A stretch of 64,000 nt of DNA from Massilia antarctica (GCF_015689335.1 NZ_CP065053.1:6448001-6512000), one strand, 5' to 3'; positions 1 through 8,501 are shown, numbered from the stretch's first letter. Made by a program: numbers and translations. Notes: a model not told the origin generated them from the sequence alone.

Positions 1-789
1 GCGCGCCCCGCGCTGCACGGCGCCGCCGCGCCAGCGCCCGCGCGGGCGGGCATCGCGGCCGCGCCGCCGCTCCAGGCGGAACGGATCGCCCTGGTGGTCG
101 AAGACAACGATCAGGCCGCGGCGCTGGCGCGCCTGCTGCTCGAAGCGGAAGGCTTTACCGTGCTGCGCGCGGCAAGCGCCGAGCAGGCGCTGGAGTTGGC
201 GCCGCGGCAGGCGCTGAGCCTGATCACACTCGACATCGGCTTGCCGGGCATGGATGGCTGGCAGCTCCTCCAGCGCCTGCGCGAGAACCCGGCGCTGGCG
301 CGGGTGCCGGTCGTGGTCATTTCCGGTATCGCCGCTACCAGCCTGGCCCTGTCCGGGGGCGCCGCCGCCATGTTGCAAAAGCCGGTCAGCCATGCCCAGT
401 TGCACGCCTCGCTGAGCGGCCTGGGCTTGCAGCCATCGCTGGAACGGACACACACCGTGCTGGTGGCCGAGCACGACCCCAGGGCGGTCGAAGCCATCGC
501 CCGCTTACTGCCCAGTCCCGCGTATGCCATCGTGCGCGCCTACACCGGGAGCGAGGCCATTTTCCTGGCCCGGCATCTGCGTCCGGACCTGATTCTGCTT
601 GACCTGGTGCTGCCGGATGTGAGCGGGGTCGATGTGGCCGAGGCGCTGCAGCGCGATCCGGCCACGGCGCGCATTCCGATCCTGGTCGGCGCGGCGGCGC
701 AGGCAACAGAGCCACGGTGCGCCGAAAAACGCGGTCTCGACCAGGCCCGCTTCGTCGCCGAAGTGCGGCGCGCCTTGCTGCCGCACTAG
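1..789 (+). CDS. Partial protein with two C-terminal receiver (REC) domains, probably the tail of a hybrid histidine kinase
   Basis: The frame is open to the left window edge, so the N-terminus is missing. A low-complexity Ala/Pro linker precedes a first REC domain with the acidic pair VVEDND, phospho-acceptor Asp in LDIGLPGMDG, and conserved Lys in LQKP. A second REC-like domain follows (VLVAEHD, LLDLVLPDVSG), but the loop that should carry the conserved Lys reads GAAAQA, so this domain may not switch normally. A GTG at 94 could start a free-standing double-REC protein, but it lies inside the first beta strand, so I favour continuation from upstream. It is followed after 12 bp by a CheY/DivK-like gene, suggesting one phosphorelay operon. 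Domain calls are secure; the kinase assignment is inference. Confidence 0.75.
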   Translation, partial: ARPALHGAAAPAPARAGIAAAPPLQAERIALVVEDNDQAAALARLLLEAEGFTVLRAASAEQALELAPRQALSLITLDIGLPGMDGWQLLQRLRENPALARVPVVVISGIAATSLALSGGAAAMLQKPVSHAQLHASLSGLGLQPSLERTHTVLVAEHDPRAVEAIARLLPSPAYAIVRAYTGSEAIFLARHLRPDLILLDLVLPDVSGVDVAEALQRDPATARIPILVGAAAQATEPRCAEKRGLDQARFVAEVRRALLPH

Positions 790-801
790 AGAGGACCGCG
801 C

Positions 802-1179
802 ATGGCAAGGATCCTCATCATTGAAGACAATGCCGCCAACATGAAGCTGGCATCGCTGCTGCTGCGCCATGCCGGGCATGCGGTGTTATGCGCCTCCGAC
901 GCCGAAAGCGGCTTGACGATGGCGCGTACCGAAAAACCCGACCTGATCCTGATGGACGTGCAATTGCCCGGCATGGACGGACTGGCGGCGACCGCGCTGC
1001 TGAAACAGGATGCCGGCACCGGCGCCATTCCCGTGATCGCCCTGACTGCGATGGCGATGAAGGAAGACCGGGCGAAGAGCGAAAGTGCCGGCTGCGACGC
1101 GTATATCGCCAAGCCGCTGCGCCATCAGGAATTGTATGCGGCGATCAACGCCTTGTTGCCCCCCGGAGAAGTAGCATGA
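802..1179 (+). CDS. Single-domain response regulator (DivK/CheY-like)
   Basis: This 125-residue protein is a lone receiver domain. The acidic pocket is IIEDN near residues 6-10, the phospho-acceptor Asp is in LMDVQLPGMDG near residue 52, the switch Thr is in ALTA, and the conserved Lys is in AKPL near residue 103. There is no output domain, so it probably relays phosphate to a partner or controls it by binding. An AGAGGA ribosome-binding site precedes the ATG. Its TGA overlaps the ATG of the next gene (ATGA), indicating translational coupling with the c-di-GMP protein downstream, the likeliest partner. Confidence 0.85.
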   Translation: MARILIIEDNAANMKLASLLLRHAGHAVLCASDAESGLTMARTEKPDLILMDVQLPGMDGLAATALLKQDAGTGAIPVIALTAMAMKEDRAKSESAGCDAYIAKPLRHQELYAAINALLPPGEVA

Positions 1180-3686
1180 CACTGCGCGCACCCACCATCC
1201 TGATCGTCGACGACGAAGCACAGAACCGGCGCCTGCTGGCGGTCCTGTTGCAGCCCGAGGGCTACAGCACCCGCGCCGCCGCCAGCGGCGAAGAAGCGCT
1301 GGCCGCCATCGGTGCGTCGGCACCGGACCTGATCCTGCTCGACATTACCATGCCGGGCATGGATGGCTACCGGGTCGCCAGCATCCTCAAGGCCGATCCG
1401 GCGACCGCCAACATTCCCATCATCATGGTCACCGCGCACATGGAGCGCAGCGCGCGCCTGGCCAGCCTCGATGCCGGGGCCGAGGAATTCCTGACCAAAC
1501 CCATCGACCGGGCCGAACTGTGGTTAAGGGTGCGCAACCTGTTGCGCCTGAAAGCCTATGGCGACCTGCAGGACCACAGTGCCAAGCTGGAGCGCCAGGT
1601 GCTGGCACGCACGGTCGACTTCCAGCGCTTTCGCACGGCGATGGATGCCACCGCCGACGCCATCATGCTGATCAGCCGCGACAGCATGCGGTTTACCGAG
1701 GTCAATGAGACCACATGCCATTTGCTCGGCTACTCGCGCGCGGACATGCTGAGCATGGGCCCTACCGAACTGGTGCAGGCGAGCCGCGCCACCCTGGAGT
1801 CCCAGTACGACGCACTCATCGTCGACGGCGCCCGCCGCGACCAGCGCGAAACACGGATGACGTGCAAGGATGGCTCGACCGTGCAGGTGGAAGTGCACAG
1901 CCAGGCCTTGCGCTCCGGTACCGACTGGACCATCGTGGTGGTGGTGCGCGACATTACCGAGCGCAAGCAAGCCGAAATGCGCCTGACCCACCTGGCCCAT
2001 CACGATGCCCTGACGGGCTTGCCCAACCGGACGCTGTTTTATGACACCTTGCAGCGCACCCTGGCGCTGGCGCGCGAGAACGGCGCGCTGGTCGCGGTCA
2101 TGTTCCTCGACCTCGACAACTTCAAGAATATCAACGACACCCTGGGGCACGCGATCGGCGACGAGCTGCTGCTGCAGTTCAGCAACCGCCTGGTGCAGTG
2201 CGTGCGCGTGCGCGACACGGTCGGCCGGCTGGGGGGCGACGAATTCGCGCTGATCCTGATCATGCAGGATAGCCAGCAGGGCGCGGTGGTGATCGCCGAA
2301 AAAATCCGCGACGCCTTGCGCGCCCCGTTTATCCTGCGCGGGCATGAAGTCACTATCACCGCCAGTATCGGCATCACGGTCCATCCGGACGACGCGTCCG
2401 ATCCGGACACCTTGATCAAGTACGCCGATACGGCGATGTACCAGGCCAAGCACGCCGGGCGCGACACCTACCGCTTCTTCACCGCCCAAATGAACGCCAA
2501 TGTGCTGGCCCGCCTGGACATCGAGACCGCATTGCGCAAGGCGATTGAAAACGAGGAATTCGTGCTGTATTACCAGCCCAAGGCGCATCTCAACAGCGGA
2601 CGTATCGCGGGTCTGGAAGCGCTGCTGCGCTGGCACCGTCCGGGCCATGGCATGGTCGCTCCCAATGAATTTATTTCGGTGCTGGAAGAGACGGGGATGA
2701 TCGTGCAAGTGGGCAGCTGGGTCGTGGCGCAGGCGTGCCGGCAGATCGGCTTATGGCTGCGCTCGCCTGTCGGCCCGGTCCAGGTATCGGTCAACGTCTC
2801 TGGGAGGCAATTCGCTGAAGGCGACCTTGACGGAGACATCATCAAGGGGCTGAGCCAGTATGAGATCCCGCCCGACCTGCTCGATCTGGAGCTGACCGAG
2901 ACATCCTTAATGGCCAATTCCGAGCGCACCACCGATATCTTGCACAGGCTCAAGCAGCACGGGGTACAGATTTCCATCGACGATTTCGGCACCGGCTATT
3001 CCAGCCTGGCTTACCTGCGCCGCTTTCCTATCGATAAACTGAAGATCGACATCGCCTTCATCCGCGACGTCACCACCAACCCCGATGACGCGGCCATCGT
3101 GCTGGCCATCATCAGCATGGCCCACAGTCTCAAGCTCGACGTGATTGCCGAAGGCGTCGAAACCGCCGCCCAGCTCAATTACCTGCGGCGCCACCATTGC
3201 GACCAGATCCAGGGCTTTTACTTCAGCCGCCCCCTGCCCGCGGACCAGGTCACCGAGATGCTGCTGCACGACCAGGGCCTGCCTCCGCCGGCGCGCACCG
3301 GCCAGCCGAGCAAGACCTTGTTGATCATCGACGACGACCCCTTCATGCTCGACATCCTGGCCAATCTGTTCGGCCGCGACGGCTACCACATCCTGTGCGC
3401 ACGCTCGGCGGCGGAAGGCTTCGACGTGCTGGCCTTGAACGAGGTGCAGGTGATCTTGTGCGACCAGTGCATGCCGGCCATGAGTGGAACGGAGTTCCTG
3501 GACAAGGTCAAGGAACTCTATCCGAAGACATTCCGCATCGTGTTATCCGGACAAACCGATCTGGAATCGATCATGAAGGCGGTCAACTGCGGCGCGATTT
3601 TTCGTTTTTATACCAAGCCGTGGGATAACAACCTGCTGCGCGATAACGTACGCGATGCCTTCCGCCAGTTCATGGAGATCGAATGA
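1176..3686 (+). CDS. REC-PAS-GGDEF-EAL-REC c-di-GMP signalling protein
   Basis: This cytoplasmic protein of 836 residues combines a receiver (about 6-120; LLDITMPGMDG, TKP), a PAS domain (about 150-265, ending RDITERK), a GGDEF diguanylate cyclase domain (about 275-435; intact GGDEF), an EAL phosphodiesterase domain (about 450-690; EALLR, ELTETS, DDFGTGYSS and AEGVET present) and a second receiver at the C-terminus (IIDDD, CDQCMPAMSG, YTKPW). Both catalytic motifs look intact, so it could make or degrade c-di-GMP under phosphorelay control. The start is the ATG in the ATGA overlap with the preceding regulator; an upstream extension in the same frame would run through that gene and is rejected. 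No membrane segment is seen. Confidence 0.9.
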   Translation: MTLRAPTILIVDDEAQNRRLLAVLLQPEGYSTRAAASGEEALAAIGASAPDLILLDITMPGMDGYRVASILKADPATANIPIIMVTAHMERSARLASLDAGAEEFLTKPIDRAELWLRVRNLLRLKAYGDLQDHSAKLERQVLARTVDFQRFRTAMDATADAIMLISRDSMRFTEVNETTCHLLGYSRADMLSMGPTELVQASRATLESQYDALIVDGARRDQRETRMTCKDGSTVQVEVHSQALRSGTDWTIVVVVRDITERKQAEMRLTHLAHHDALTGLPNRTLFYDTLQRTLALARENGALVAVMFLDLDNFKNINDTLGHAIGDELLLQFSNRLVQCVRVRDTVGRLGGDEFALILIMQDSQQGAVVIAEKIRDALRAPFILRGHEVTITASIGITVHPDDASDPDTLIKYADTAMYQAKHAGRDTYRFFTAQMNANVLARLDIETALRKAIENEEFVLYYQPKAHLNSGRIAGLEALLRWHRPGHGMVAPNEFISVLEETGMIVQVGSWVVAQACRQIGLWLRSPVGPVQVSVNVSGRQFAEGDLDGDIIKGLSQYEIPPDLLDLELTETSLMANSERTTDILHRLKQHGVQISIDDFGTGYSSLAYLRRFPIDKLKIDIAFIRDVTTNPDDAAIVLAIISMAHSLKLDVIAEGVETAAQLNYLRRHHCDQIQGFYFSRPLPADQVTEMLLHDQGLPPPARTGQPSKTLLIIDDDPFMLDILANLFGRDGYHILCARSAAEGFDVLALNEVQVILCDQCMPAMSGTEFLDKVKELYPKTFRIVLSGQTDLESIMKAVNCGAIFRFYTKPWDNNLLRDNVRDAFRQFMEIE

Positions 3687-3889
3687 CAGCGCACGGCCCC
3701 AGCCGACGCACGCCCTTGGTGGCCGTGGTAGCGATGTTGCGGACCTGGCAGCAGCTTGGACGAACGAGGCGCGGCGTGCAGGGAGCGCGGCGCGGCCTAG
3801 CACCCGAATCACGTAAACGCGGTACACTTGCCTGGATAAAACGTCAACCTGGATGTGTAGTTAACTCGTTCAACCACGGGAGTACCCGA

Positions 3890-4435
3890 ATGCCGAATGA
3901 ATTCACGCTCGCAACGGCCGTTGCGCTCCCCGCGCACTCCGGCGTCAACCAGGCCTTTGCATCGGTGAACCTGGCCGATGCTTTTGCGATCCGGCTGCCC
4001 TTGGGCGCATCGGCCGACCCGGACGTGCTGGCCCGTTTCATCTTCGCGCACCAGCCCGCGTGGATCGGACACCTCCTGCGTGTGCGCGACATGATCGTCG
4101 TCGGCCTGGGCCTGAAAACGGCCACGCAGCTGGCCAAAATCGCCAGTGAAACGGAGCCTTCCCGCGTTGGCATCTTCAAAGTCTACAGCACGAACGAGAC
4201 CGAGATCGTCATCGGGGAAGACGACAAGCACCTCGATTTCCGGATCTCGCTTCTGTGCTCAAGCGGGTCAGCGCCGGACAACAGGCGCGAGCTGACCATG
4301 ACAACGGTGGTTCATTGCCACAACCTGCTGGGACGAAGTTACCTGCGCGTCATTGCGCCCTTTCACCGCGCCGTCGTCAAAGCCAGTTTGCGCAGCGCGG
4401 CGCGCGTCGGATGGCCCGACGCTGGCGTGCATTAA
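3890..4435 (+). CDS. DUF2867-family protein
   Basis: The 181-residue product matches the pattern of DUF2867, a domain often found alone or fused to NAD(P)-binding proteins. Visible hallmarks are DAFAIRLPLG near the N-terminus, a Trp-Ile-Gly-His-Leu-Leu segment, the GEDDKHLDFRISL block near residue 108, and the C-terminal Leu-Gly-Arg-Tyr-Leu-like and Pro-Phe-His-Arg segments. The function of the family is not known to me. The start is the ATG behind GGGAG at 3877-3881; an upstream in-frame extension lacks a ribosome-binding site and looks like intergenic DNA. Its TAA overlaps the convergent TAA of senA (4432-4435). Confidence 0.75.
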   Translation: MPNEFTLATAVALPAHSGVNQAFASVNLADAFAIRLPLGASADPDVLARFIFAHQPAWIGHLLRVRDMIVVGLGLKTATQLAKIASETEPSRVGIFKVYSTNETEIVIGEDDKHLDFRISLLCSSGSAPDNRRELTMTTVVHCHNLLGRSYLRVIAPFHRAVVKASLRSAARVGWPDAGVH

Positions 4436-5628
4436 TAGGCGCAGGTACGGAATCCACAGAAAATATCATCCCGCTCGGGCATGAAGAAATTGCGGAAGCG
4501 CGCCGAGCCAAAGCGCGACGGCGTGGCGAACGAGGCCCCGCGCAGCACTTGATGGGTCATGAACCACGGCTGCGAATACTCGCGGTAGCGGTCCGGCGCA
4601 AACCCCGGATACGGCTCGAACGGGGTGGCTGTCCACTCCCACAGCTGGCCCCAGCGGAACCCCGCCTGCCCCGACAGCGCCGCATATTCCCATTCCGCTT
4701 CGCTGGGCAAGCGCCGCTGCGCCCACGCGCAATACGCCTGGGCCTCGAACAGGCACACATGGCGCACCGGCTCGGACGGCGACAAGGTCGACAGGCGGCC
4801 GAAGCGCACCGTGCGCCACTGGTCGCCGTCGCGCTGCCAGTAGCGCGGCGACGAGCGCTCCTGGCGCATCAGCCACGCGCTGCCGGCCGCGCTCCAGTAC
4901 TGGCGGTTCTGGTAACCGCCATCGGCCACGAATTCGGCAAACTGCGCGTTGCTCACCAGCCCGGCATCGATGCGAAACGGCGCCACGTACACCGGGTGCG
5001 CCAGCTTCTCGTTGTCGAACACGAAGCCGCCCTCCTGCCCGCCGCCCAGCACGACGGTCCCGCCGGGATAGGCGATTTGCGCTGGCTGCGAATGCATCGC
5101 CTCGTCACGCGTCAAGTGCGCCGGCGCCGTCACGCCCAGGGTTTGCATCGAATACAGAAAGGCTTCGCCGTGCATGTCTTCGTGGGCCAGCACCAGGCGG
5201 TACGGGTACAGGGCGTCGTCCGTGCCCGCCTCGCGCGCGAGCTTGTCGACGGTCCGGTCCAGCACTTCATGGCAATAGGTCTTGAGCGCGCCGGGGCTGG
5301 GCAGGTCGAGCGTCCAGCGCGAGCGGTGCGGCACCAGGTTCGAATCGAACCAGTCGTCGCCGCGCGTGAGCAGCGAACCGCGCTGGGCGTCGGCCGGATG
5401 ACTGGAGGCCGCCTCGCGCAGGATGAACCATTCGGCGAACCACGCGGTATGACCGAGCTCCCACAGCGGCGGGTTGATCGTGGCGATATGCGGCACGCGC
5501 GCGAGCGTGTCGAAACCCGCCGCCGCAAAGCAGTCGAAGAGGCTGAGCGTATAATGGCGCGCATTCTGCAGCGCCTCGGCCAATTGCTGCGGCTTGGCAT
5601 GCCGGAAGGATGCGGTGATTGAACTCAT
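4432..5628 (-). CDS. senA: SenA-type selenoneine synthase (EgtB-like non-haem iron enzyme)
   Basis: The 398-residue protein has the EgtB architecture: an N-terminal DinB-like four-helix domain and a C-terminal formylglycine-generating-enzyme-like fold (RLPSEAEWEYA, LWEWT, VLRGASFATP, RNFF, CGFRT). The probable iron ligands are His60 (ELGHTAW), His149 and His153 (HEDMH). In the described sen pathway SenA joins hercynine to a selenosugar, and oxidative C-Se bond formation leads to selenoneine. I choose SenA over plain EgtB because the adjacent divergent genes are the senB-type glycosyltransferase and a selD homologue, and because a separate egtB sits beside egtD at 15.8-18 kb. The start lies just ahead of the DinB helix, with no Shine-Dalgarno visible. 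Its stop codon overlaps that of the convergent DUF2867 gene. Confidence 0.85.
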   Translation of the reverse strand: MSSITASFRHAKPQQLAEALQNARHYTLSLFDCFAAAGFDTLARVPHIATINPPLWELGHTAWFAEWFILREAASSHPADAQRGSLLTRGDDWFDSNLVPHRSRWTLDLPSPGALKTYCHEVLDRTVDKLAREAGTDDALYPYRLVLAHEDMHGEAFLYSMQTLGVTAPAHLTRDEAMHSQPAQIAYPGGTVVLGGGQEGGFVFDNEKLAHPVYVAPFRIDAGLVSNAQFAEFVADGGYQNRQYWSAAGSAWLMRQERSSPRYWQRDGDQWRTVRFGRLSTLSPSEPVRHVCLFEAQAYCAWAQRRLPSEAEWEYAALSGQAGFRWGQLWEWTATPFEPYPGFAPDRYREYSQPWFMTHQVLRGASFATPSRFGSARFRNFFMPERDDIFCGFRTCAY

Positions 5629-5664
5629 AGCCGGTAATTGTAACGACTTTTTCAAGGAGTCGCG
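5629..5664. promoter_or_regulatory. 36-bp divergent senA/senB intergenic region
   Basis: Only 36 bp separate the two start codons. On the plus strand it holds AAGGAG (5654-5659), the ribosome-binding site of senB. On the minus strand there is a TACAAT -10-like hexamer (complement of 5637-5642) ending 8 nt before the senA ATG, which would give a nearly leaderless senA mRNA; I see no good -35 for it. Promoters for one or both genes must overlap the opposing coding sequence. Confidence 0.45.
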
Positions 5665-6627
5665 GTGCAGCGACCAAGGGTGCTGATCGTCAGCCCCGCA
5701 TCGAAGCGGGAGAACAACGGCAACTGGCAGACCGCCAGCCGCTGGGCGCATTTCCTGCGCGCGCGCTGCCGCGTGACCATCGCCCCCGGCTGGGATGACA
5801 GCGCGCCCCCGCCCGACCTGATGATCGCGCTGCATGCGCGCCGCTCGGCGGCACCCCTGGCCGCGTTTGCCGCCGCCTTCCCCGACCGAGCGCGCGTGCT
5901 GGTACTGACCGGCACCGACCTGTATCGCGACATCGCCACCGACCGCGCGGCCCAGGCATCGCTCGCCCACGCCCAGCGGCTGGTGCTGCTGCAGGCCGAT
6001 GGCCTGGCCATGCTGGCGCCCGAACAGCGCGCCAGGGCCTGCGTGATCCACCAGTCCGCGCGCGCGCTCGCGCCCTTCCCCCATGGCGCGGCGCGGCGCT
6101 TCATCGACATCGTCATGATCGGCCACCTGCGCGAAGAAAAAGACCCGCGCACCTTCATGGCCGCGGCCGCGCTGGTGACGGCGCCCAGGGCACGCCTGCT
6201 GCATATCGGCGGCGCGCTCGCCCCAAGCCTGGGCGAGCTAGCCATGGCCACGCAGGCCGCCACGCCGGCTTATCGCTGGCTGGGCGCGCTGCCGCACGCC
6301 GCCACGCGCCAGCGCCTGCGGCGCAGCCACGCCATGGTGATCGCCTCGCACATGGAAGGCGGCGCCAACGTCATCATCGAAGCGGTCACTTGCGGCGTGC
6401 CGGTCCTGGCCAGCGATATCAGCGGCAACCGCGGCATGCTGGGCGACGACTACGCGGGCTATTTCGCGCCGGGCGACGCGCCCGCGCTGGCGCGCCTGAT
6501 CGAGCGCTGCATCGGCGACCAGGCCTTCCATGCGCTGCTGCGGCGCCAGTGCGACGCGCGCGCGCCCTTGTTCGCTCCGGCCCGCGAGCGTGCCTGTGTG
6601 CTCGACTTGGTGGATAATCCGGTCTGA
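5665..6627 (+). CDS. senB: SenB-type selenosugar synthase (TIGR04348-like glycosyltransferase)
   Basis: The 320-residue product resembles the GT-B-type family that NCBI labelled TIGR04348 before it was shown to be SenB. SenB uses selenophosphate and a UDP-sugar to make a selenosugar, a rare enzymatic C-Se bond. Visible features are an N-terminal VLIVSPAS strand followed by NGNWQTASRW, a central IGHLREEKDPRT block opening the second Rossmann domain, and EGGANVIIEAVTCGVPVLAS, the nucleotide-sugar-binding motif of GT-B enzymes. Translation starts at a GTG behind AAGGAG. The gene is 29 bp from senC on the same strand and diverges from senA, the expected partners. Confidence 0.85.
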   Translation: MQRPRVLIVSPASKRENNGNWQTASRWAHFLRARCRVTIAPGWDDSAPPPDLMIALHARRSAAPLAAFAAAFPDRARVLVLTGTDLYRDIATDRAAQASLAHAQRLVLLQADGLAMLAPEQRARACVIHQSARALAPFPHGAARRFIDIVMIGHLREEKDPRTFMAAAALVTAPRARLLHIGGALAPSLGELAMATQAATPAYRWLGALPHAATRQRLRRSHAMVIASHMEGGANVIIEAVTCGVPVLASDISGNRGMLGDDYAGYFAPGDAPALARLIERCIGDQAFHALLRRQCDARAPLFAPARERACVLDLVDNPV

Positions 6628-6656
6628 CCTGCCTTTTACCGAAACGGACACCGACC

Positions 6657-7715
6657 ATGAGCAATGCCCCTGAAACGCCCATCAAACTCACTTCGTTTTC
6701 GCATGGCGGCGGCTGCGGCTGCAAAATCGCGCCCGGCGTGCTGTCCGAGATCCTGAAAAATTCGACCGGTTTCCCGGTGCCCAAGGAGCTGATGGTCGGT
6801 ATCGAAACCGCCGACGATGCCGCCGTCTACAAGCTCAATGACGAACAGGCGCTGATCGCCACCACCGATTTTTTCATGCCGATCGTCGACGATCCCTTCG
6901 ATTTCGGCCGCATCGCCGCCACCAATGCCATCTCCGACGTGTATGCGATGGGCGGCACGCCGATCATGGCGCTCGCGCTGGTGGGCATGCCGATCAATAA
7001 ACTGCCGCTCGAAACCATCGGCCAGATCATCCGCGGCGGCGAAACCATGTGCGCCGAGGCGGGCATTCCGATCGCCGGCGGCCACACGATCGATTCGGTC
7101 GAGCCGATCTACGGGCTGGTGGTGCTGGGCCTCGTGCATCCCTCCAAGGTCAAGCGCAACGCCGACGCGCGTGCCGGCGACGTGCTCATTCTGGGCAAAC
7201 CGCTGGGCGTGGGCGTGCTCTCGGCCGCGCTGAAAAAAGACGTGCTGGGGCCCGAAGGCTATGCCGCCATGATCGCCAATACGACCAAGCTCAATAAGCC
7301 GGGCAAGGCGCTGTCGGACATGGAAGGGGTGCATGCGCTGACCGACGTCACCGGCTTCGGCCTGTTGGGCCATTTGCTGGAACTGGCGCGCGGCTCGAAC
7401 CTGACGGCGCAGCTGACCATGTCGCAGATTCCCCTGCTGCCTGGCGTGGAGCAGCTGGCGCACGATGGCTACTTCACCGGCGCGTCGGGACGCAACTGGG
7501 ATGCCTACGGCAAGGACGTCACGCTCTCGCCGAGCATCAGCAGCGCGCAGCACATGCTGCTGACCGACCCGCAAACCTCGGGCGGGCTGCTGGTATCGTG
7601 CGATCCGGGCAGCGTCGACGAGATCCTGGCGCTGTTCGCGCGCGAAGGCTTCGAGAGCGCCGCCGTCATCGGCGAGATGACGGCGGGCGCGCCGCGCGTC
7701 CAGGTCGCGGCGTAA
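6657..7715 (+). CDS. senC: Selenide, water dikinase (SenC/SelD)
   Basis: The 352-residue protein matches SelD closely throughout. It makes selenophosphate from selenide and ATP. The catalytic Cys/Lys motif GGCGCK (Cys20, Lys23) is present with Cys, not selenocysteine. Other SelD signatures are TTDFFMPIVDDPFDFGRIAA, NAISDVYAMGG, AGGHTID, LTDVTGFGLLGH and LLTDPQTSGGLL. Placement directly after senB argues that its main job here is selenosugar synthesis for selenoneine, although it could also serve selenoprotein or selenouridine synthesis if selA/selB or selU exist elsewhere. No such gene is in this window. A ten-base-pair inverted repeat follows the stop. Confidence 0.92.
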   Translation: MSNAPETPIKLTSFSHGGGCGCKIAPGVLSEILKNSTGFPVPKELMVGIETADDAAVYKLNDEQALIATTDFFMPIVDDPFDFGRIAATNAISDVYAMGGTPIMALALVGMPINKLPLETIGQIIRGGETMCAEAGIPIAGGHTIDSVEPIYGLVVLGLVHPSKVKRNADARAGDVLILGKPLGVGVLSAALKKDVLGPEGYAAMIANTTKLNKPGKALSDMEGVHALTDVTGFGLLGHLLELARGSNLTAQLTMSQIPLLPGVEQLAHDGYFTGASGRNWDAYGKDVTLSPSISSAQHMLLTDPQTSGGLLVSCDPGSVDEILALFAREGFESAAVIGEMTAGAPRVQVAA

Positions 7716-7731
7716 GGCCAGACCGGGTCAG

Positions 7732-7775
7732 CCCCGGCAAGACATCAGGCGGCCGGGGTACGGCGCTTGCCGGGG
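7732..7775 (+). terminator. Stem-loop downstream of senC
   Basis: CCCCGGCAAG (7732-7741) and CTTGCCGGGG (7766-7775) form a perfect 10-bp stem around a 24-nt loop, 17 bp past the senC stop. There is no T-run, so this is a terminator or mRNA-stabilising hairpin rather than a classic Rho-independent site. Confidence 0.45.
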
Positions 7776-7887
7776 TGGCGCGAAATGCAACACAGGCAAT
7801 TTAATTTGGGTATGGTGCGGGCCTGCGAATACGGGGCGGGTATGATGAATTGTGCGGTTCCACCTAGTGCTTTTCCAGGAGAACATA

Positions 7888-8247
7888 ATGGCCTATGTCG
7901 ACGGTTTCGTACTTCCCCTCCCCACCAGCAACATCGAAAGTTACCGCGCCATGGCGACCACCTGCGGCGCGATCTGGCGCGAACATGGCGCGCTGCAGTA
8001 CCGCGAATGCATTGCCGATGACGTCAAGCCCGGCAAGCTCACGTCCTTTCCTCAAAGCGTCAACCTGCAGCCGGGCGAGACGGTCGTGTTTTCCTGGATC
8101 GTGTACGAATCGCGCGCCCACCGCGACGAAGTCAACGACAAGGTCATGAAAGACCCGCGCATGGCCGACTTCATGAAAGGGACCGACATGCCCTTCGACG
8201 GCAAACGCATGATTTACGGCGGCTTCGACATGTTTCTCGATTTGTAG
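7888..8247 (+). CDS. DUF1428-family protein (YbaA-like)
   Basis: The 119-residue product has the hallmarks of DUF1428, a small dimeric alpha/beta-barrel fold: YVDGFVLPLP at the N-terminus, WREHGALQYRECIADD, VVFSWIVYESRAHRDEVN, MKDPRM and MIYGGFD near the C-terminus. The biochemical role of the family is unknown. The ATG at 7888 is behind CAGGAGA, so this start is preferred over an upstream in-frame codon. It follows senC by 170 bp after a hairpin, so it is probably a separate unit. Confidence 0.85.
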   Translation: MAYVDGFVLPLPTSNIESYRAMATTCGAIWREHGALQYRECIADDVKPGKLTSFPQSVNLQPGETVVFSWIVYESRAHRDEVNDKVMKDPRMADFMKGTDMPFDGKRMIYGGFDMFLDL

Positions 8248-8295
8248 CTTGACGGCGGCAGTGCGCGCGCGGTTCGCCGGCGTGCACATCAGCGC

Positions 8296-8325
8296 TTGAC
8301 AAGCCGGCGCAGCCTGACGTACAGT
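8296..8325 (+). promoter_or_regulatory. Sigma-70-type promoter of the leuA leader
   Basis: A perfect -35 TTGACA (8296-8301) is separated by 18 bp from TACAGT (8320-8325). The predicted start site is about 8332, which coincides with the ATG of the first leader peptide, so that peptide may be translated from a leaderless 5' end. Confidence 0.6.
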
Positions 8326-8331
8326 GAACTC

Positions 8332-8415
8332 ATGTCTTCCTCCCTGCATCTGTCGTCTTTCCCCCTGCTCGCTGGCGCGCTATCGCTAGCGACACTACTA
8401 GCTGCACGCGCGTAA
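8332..8415 (+). CDS. Leucine-rich leader peptide 1 upstream of leuA
   Basis: This is a 27-codon mini-ORF ending in TAA. Eight of its 27 residues are Leu, and four of those are encoded by the rare codon CTA, clustered as CTA-TCG-CTA-GCG-ACA-CTA-CTA. I see no in-frame CTA in the whole of leuA. Leu-rich leader ORFs with rare Leu codons are the signature of attenuation-type control, where ribosome stalling reports scarcity of charged leucyl-tRNA. A promoter predicted immediately upstream puts the transcript start at about the ATG, which would explain the lack of a Shine-Dalgarno. Confidence 0.65.
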   Translation: MSSSLHLSSFPLLAGALSLATLLAARA

Positions 8416-8434
8416 TCCACCCGCAGTGCGCCGC

Positions 8435-8469
8435 CCGGCTCCCCAGCCGGCGTTTGTAAGCCAGCAAAC
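8435..8469 (+). promoter_or_regulatory. Two small hairpins between the leuA leader ORFs
   Basis: CCGGCT (8435-8440), loop CCCC, AGCCGG (8445-8450) form a compact 6-bp stem. Directly after it GTTTG (8452-8456) can pair with CAAAC (8465-8469). They lie 20 nt past the first leader stop and before the second, where alternative leader folds would be expected. No U-run follows, so a simple intrinsic attenuator is not evident. Confidence 0.4.
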
Positions 8470-8501
8470 AAGCCAGTAACACCCCAGGAAAGCCCGACCC
8501 G

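Noticed and set aside
6657..7715. Selenocysteine codon or SECIS in senC
   Set aside because: The active-site position is a Cys codon and no in-frame TGA occurs within the gene, so there is no evidence of a selenoprotein here.
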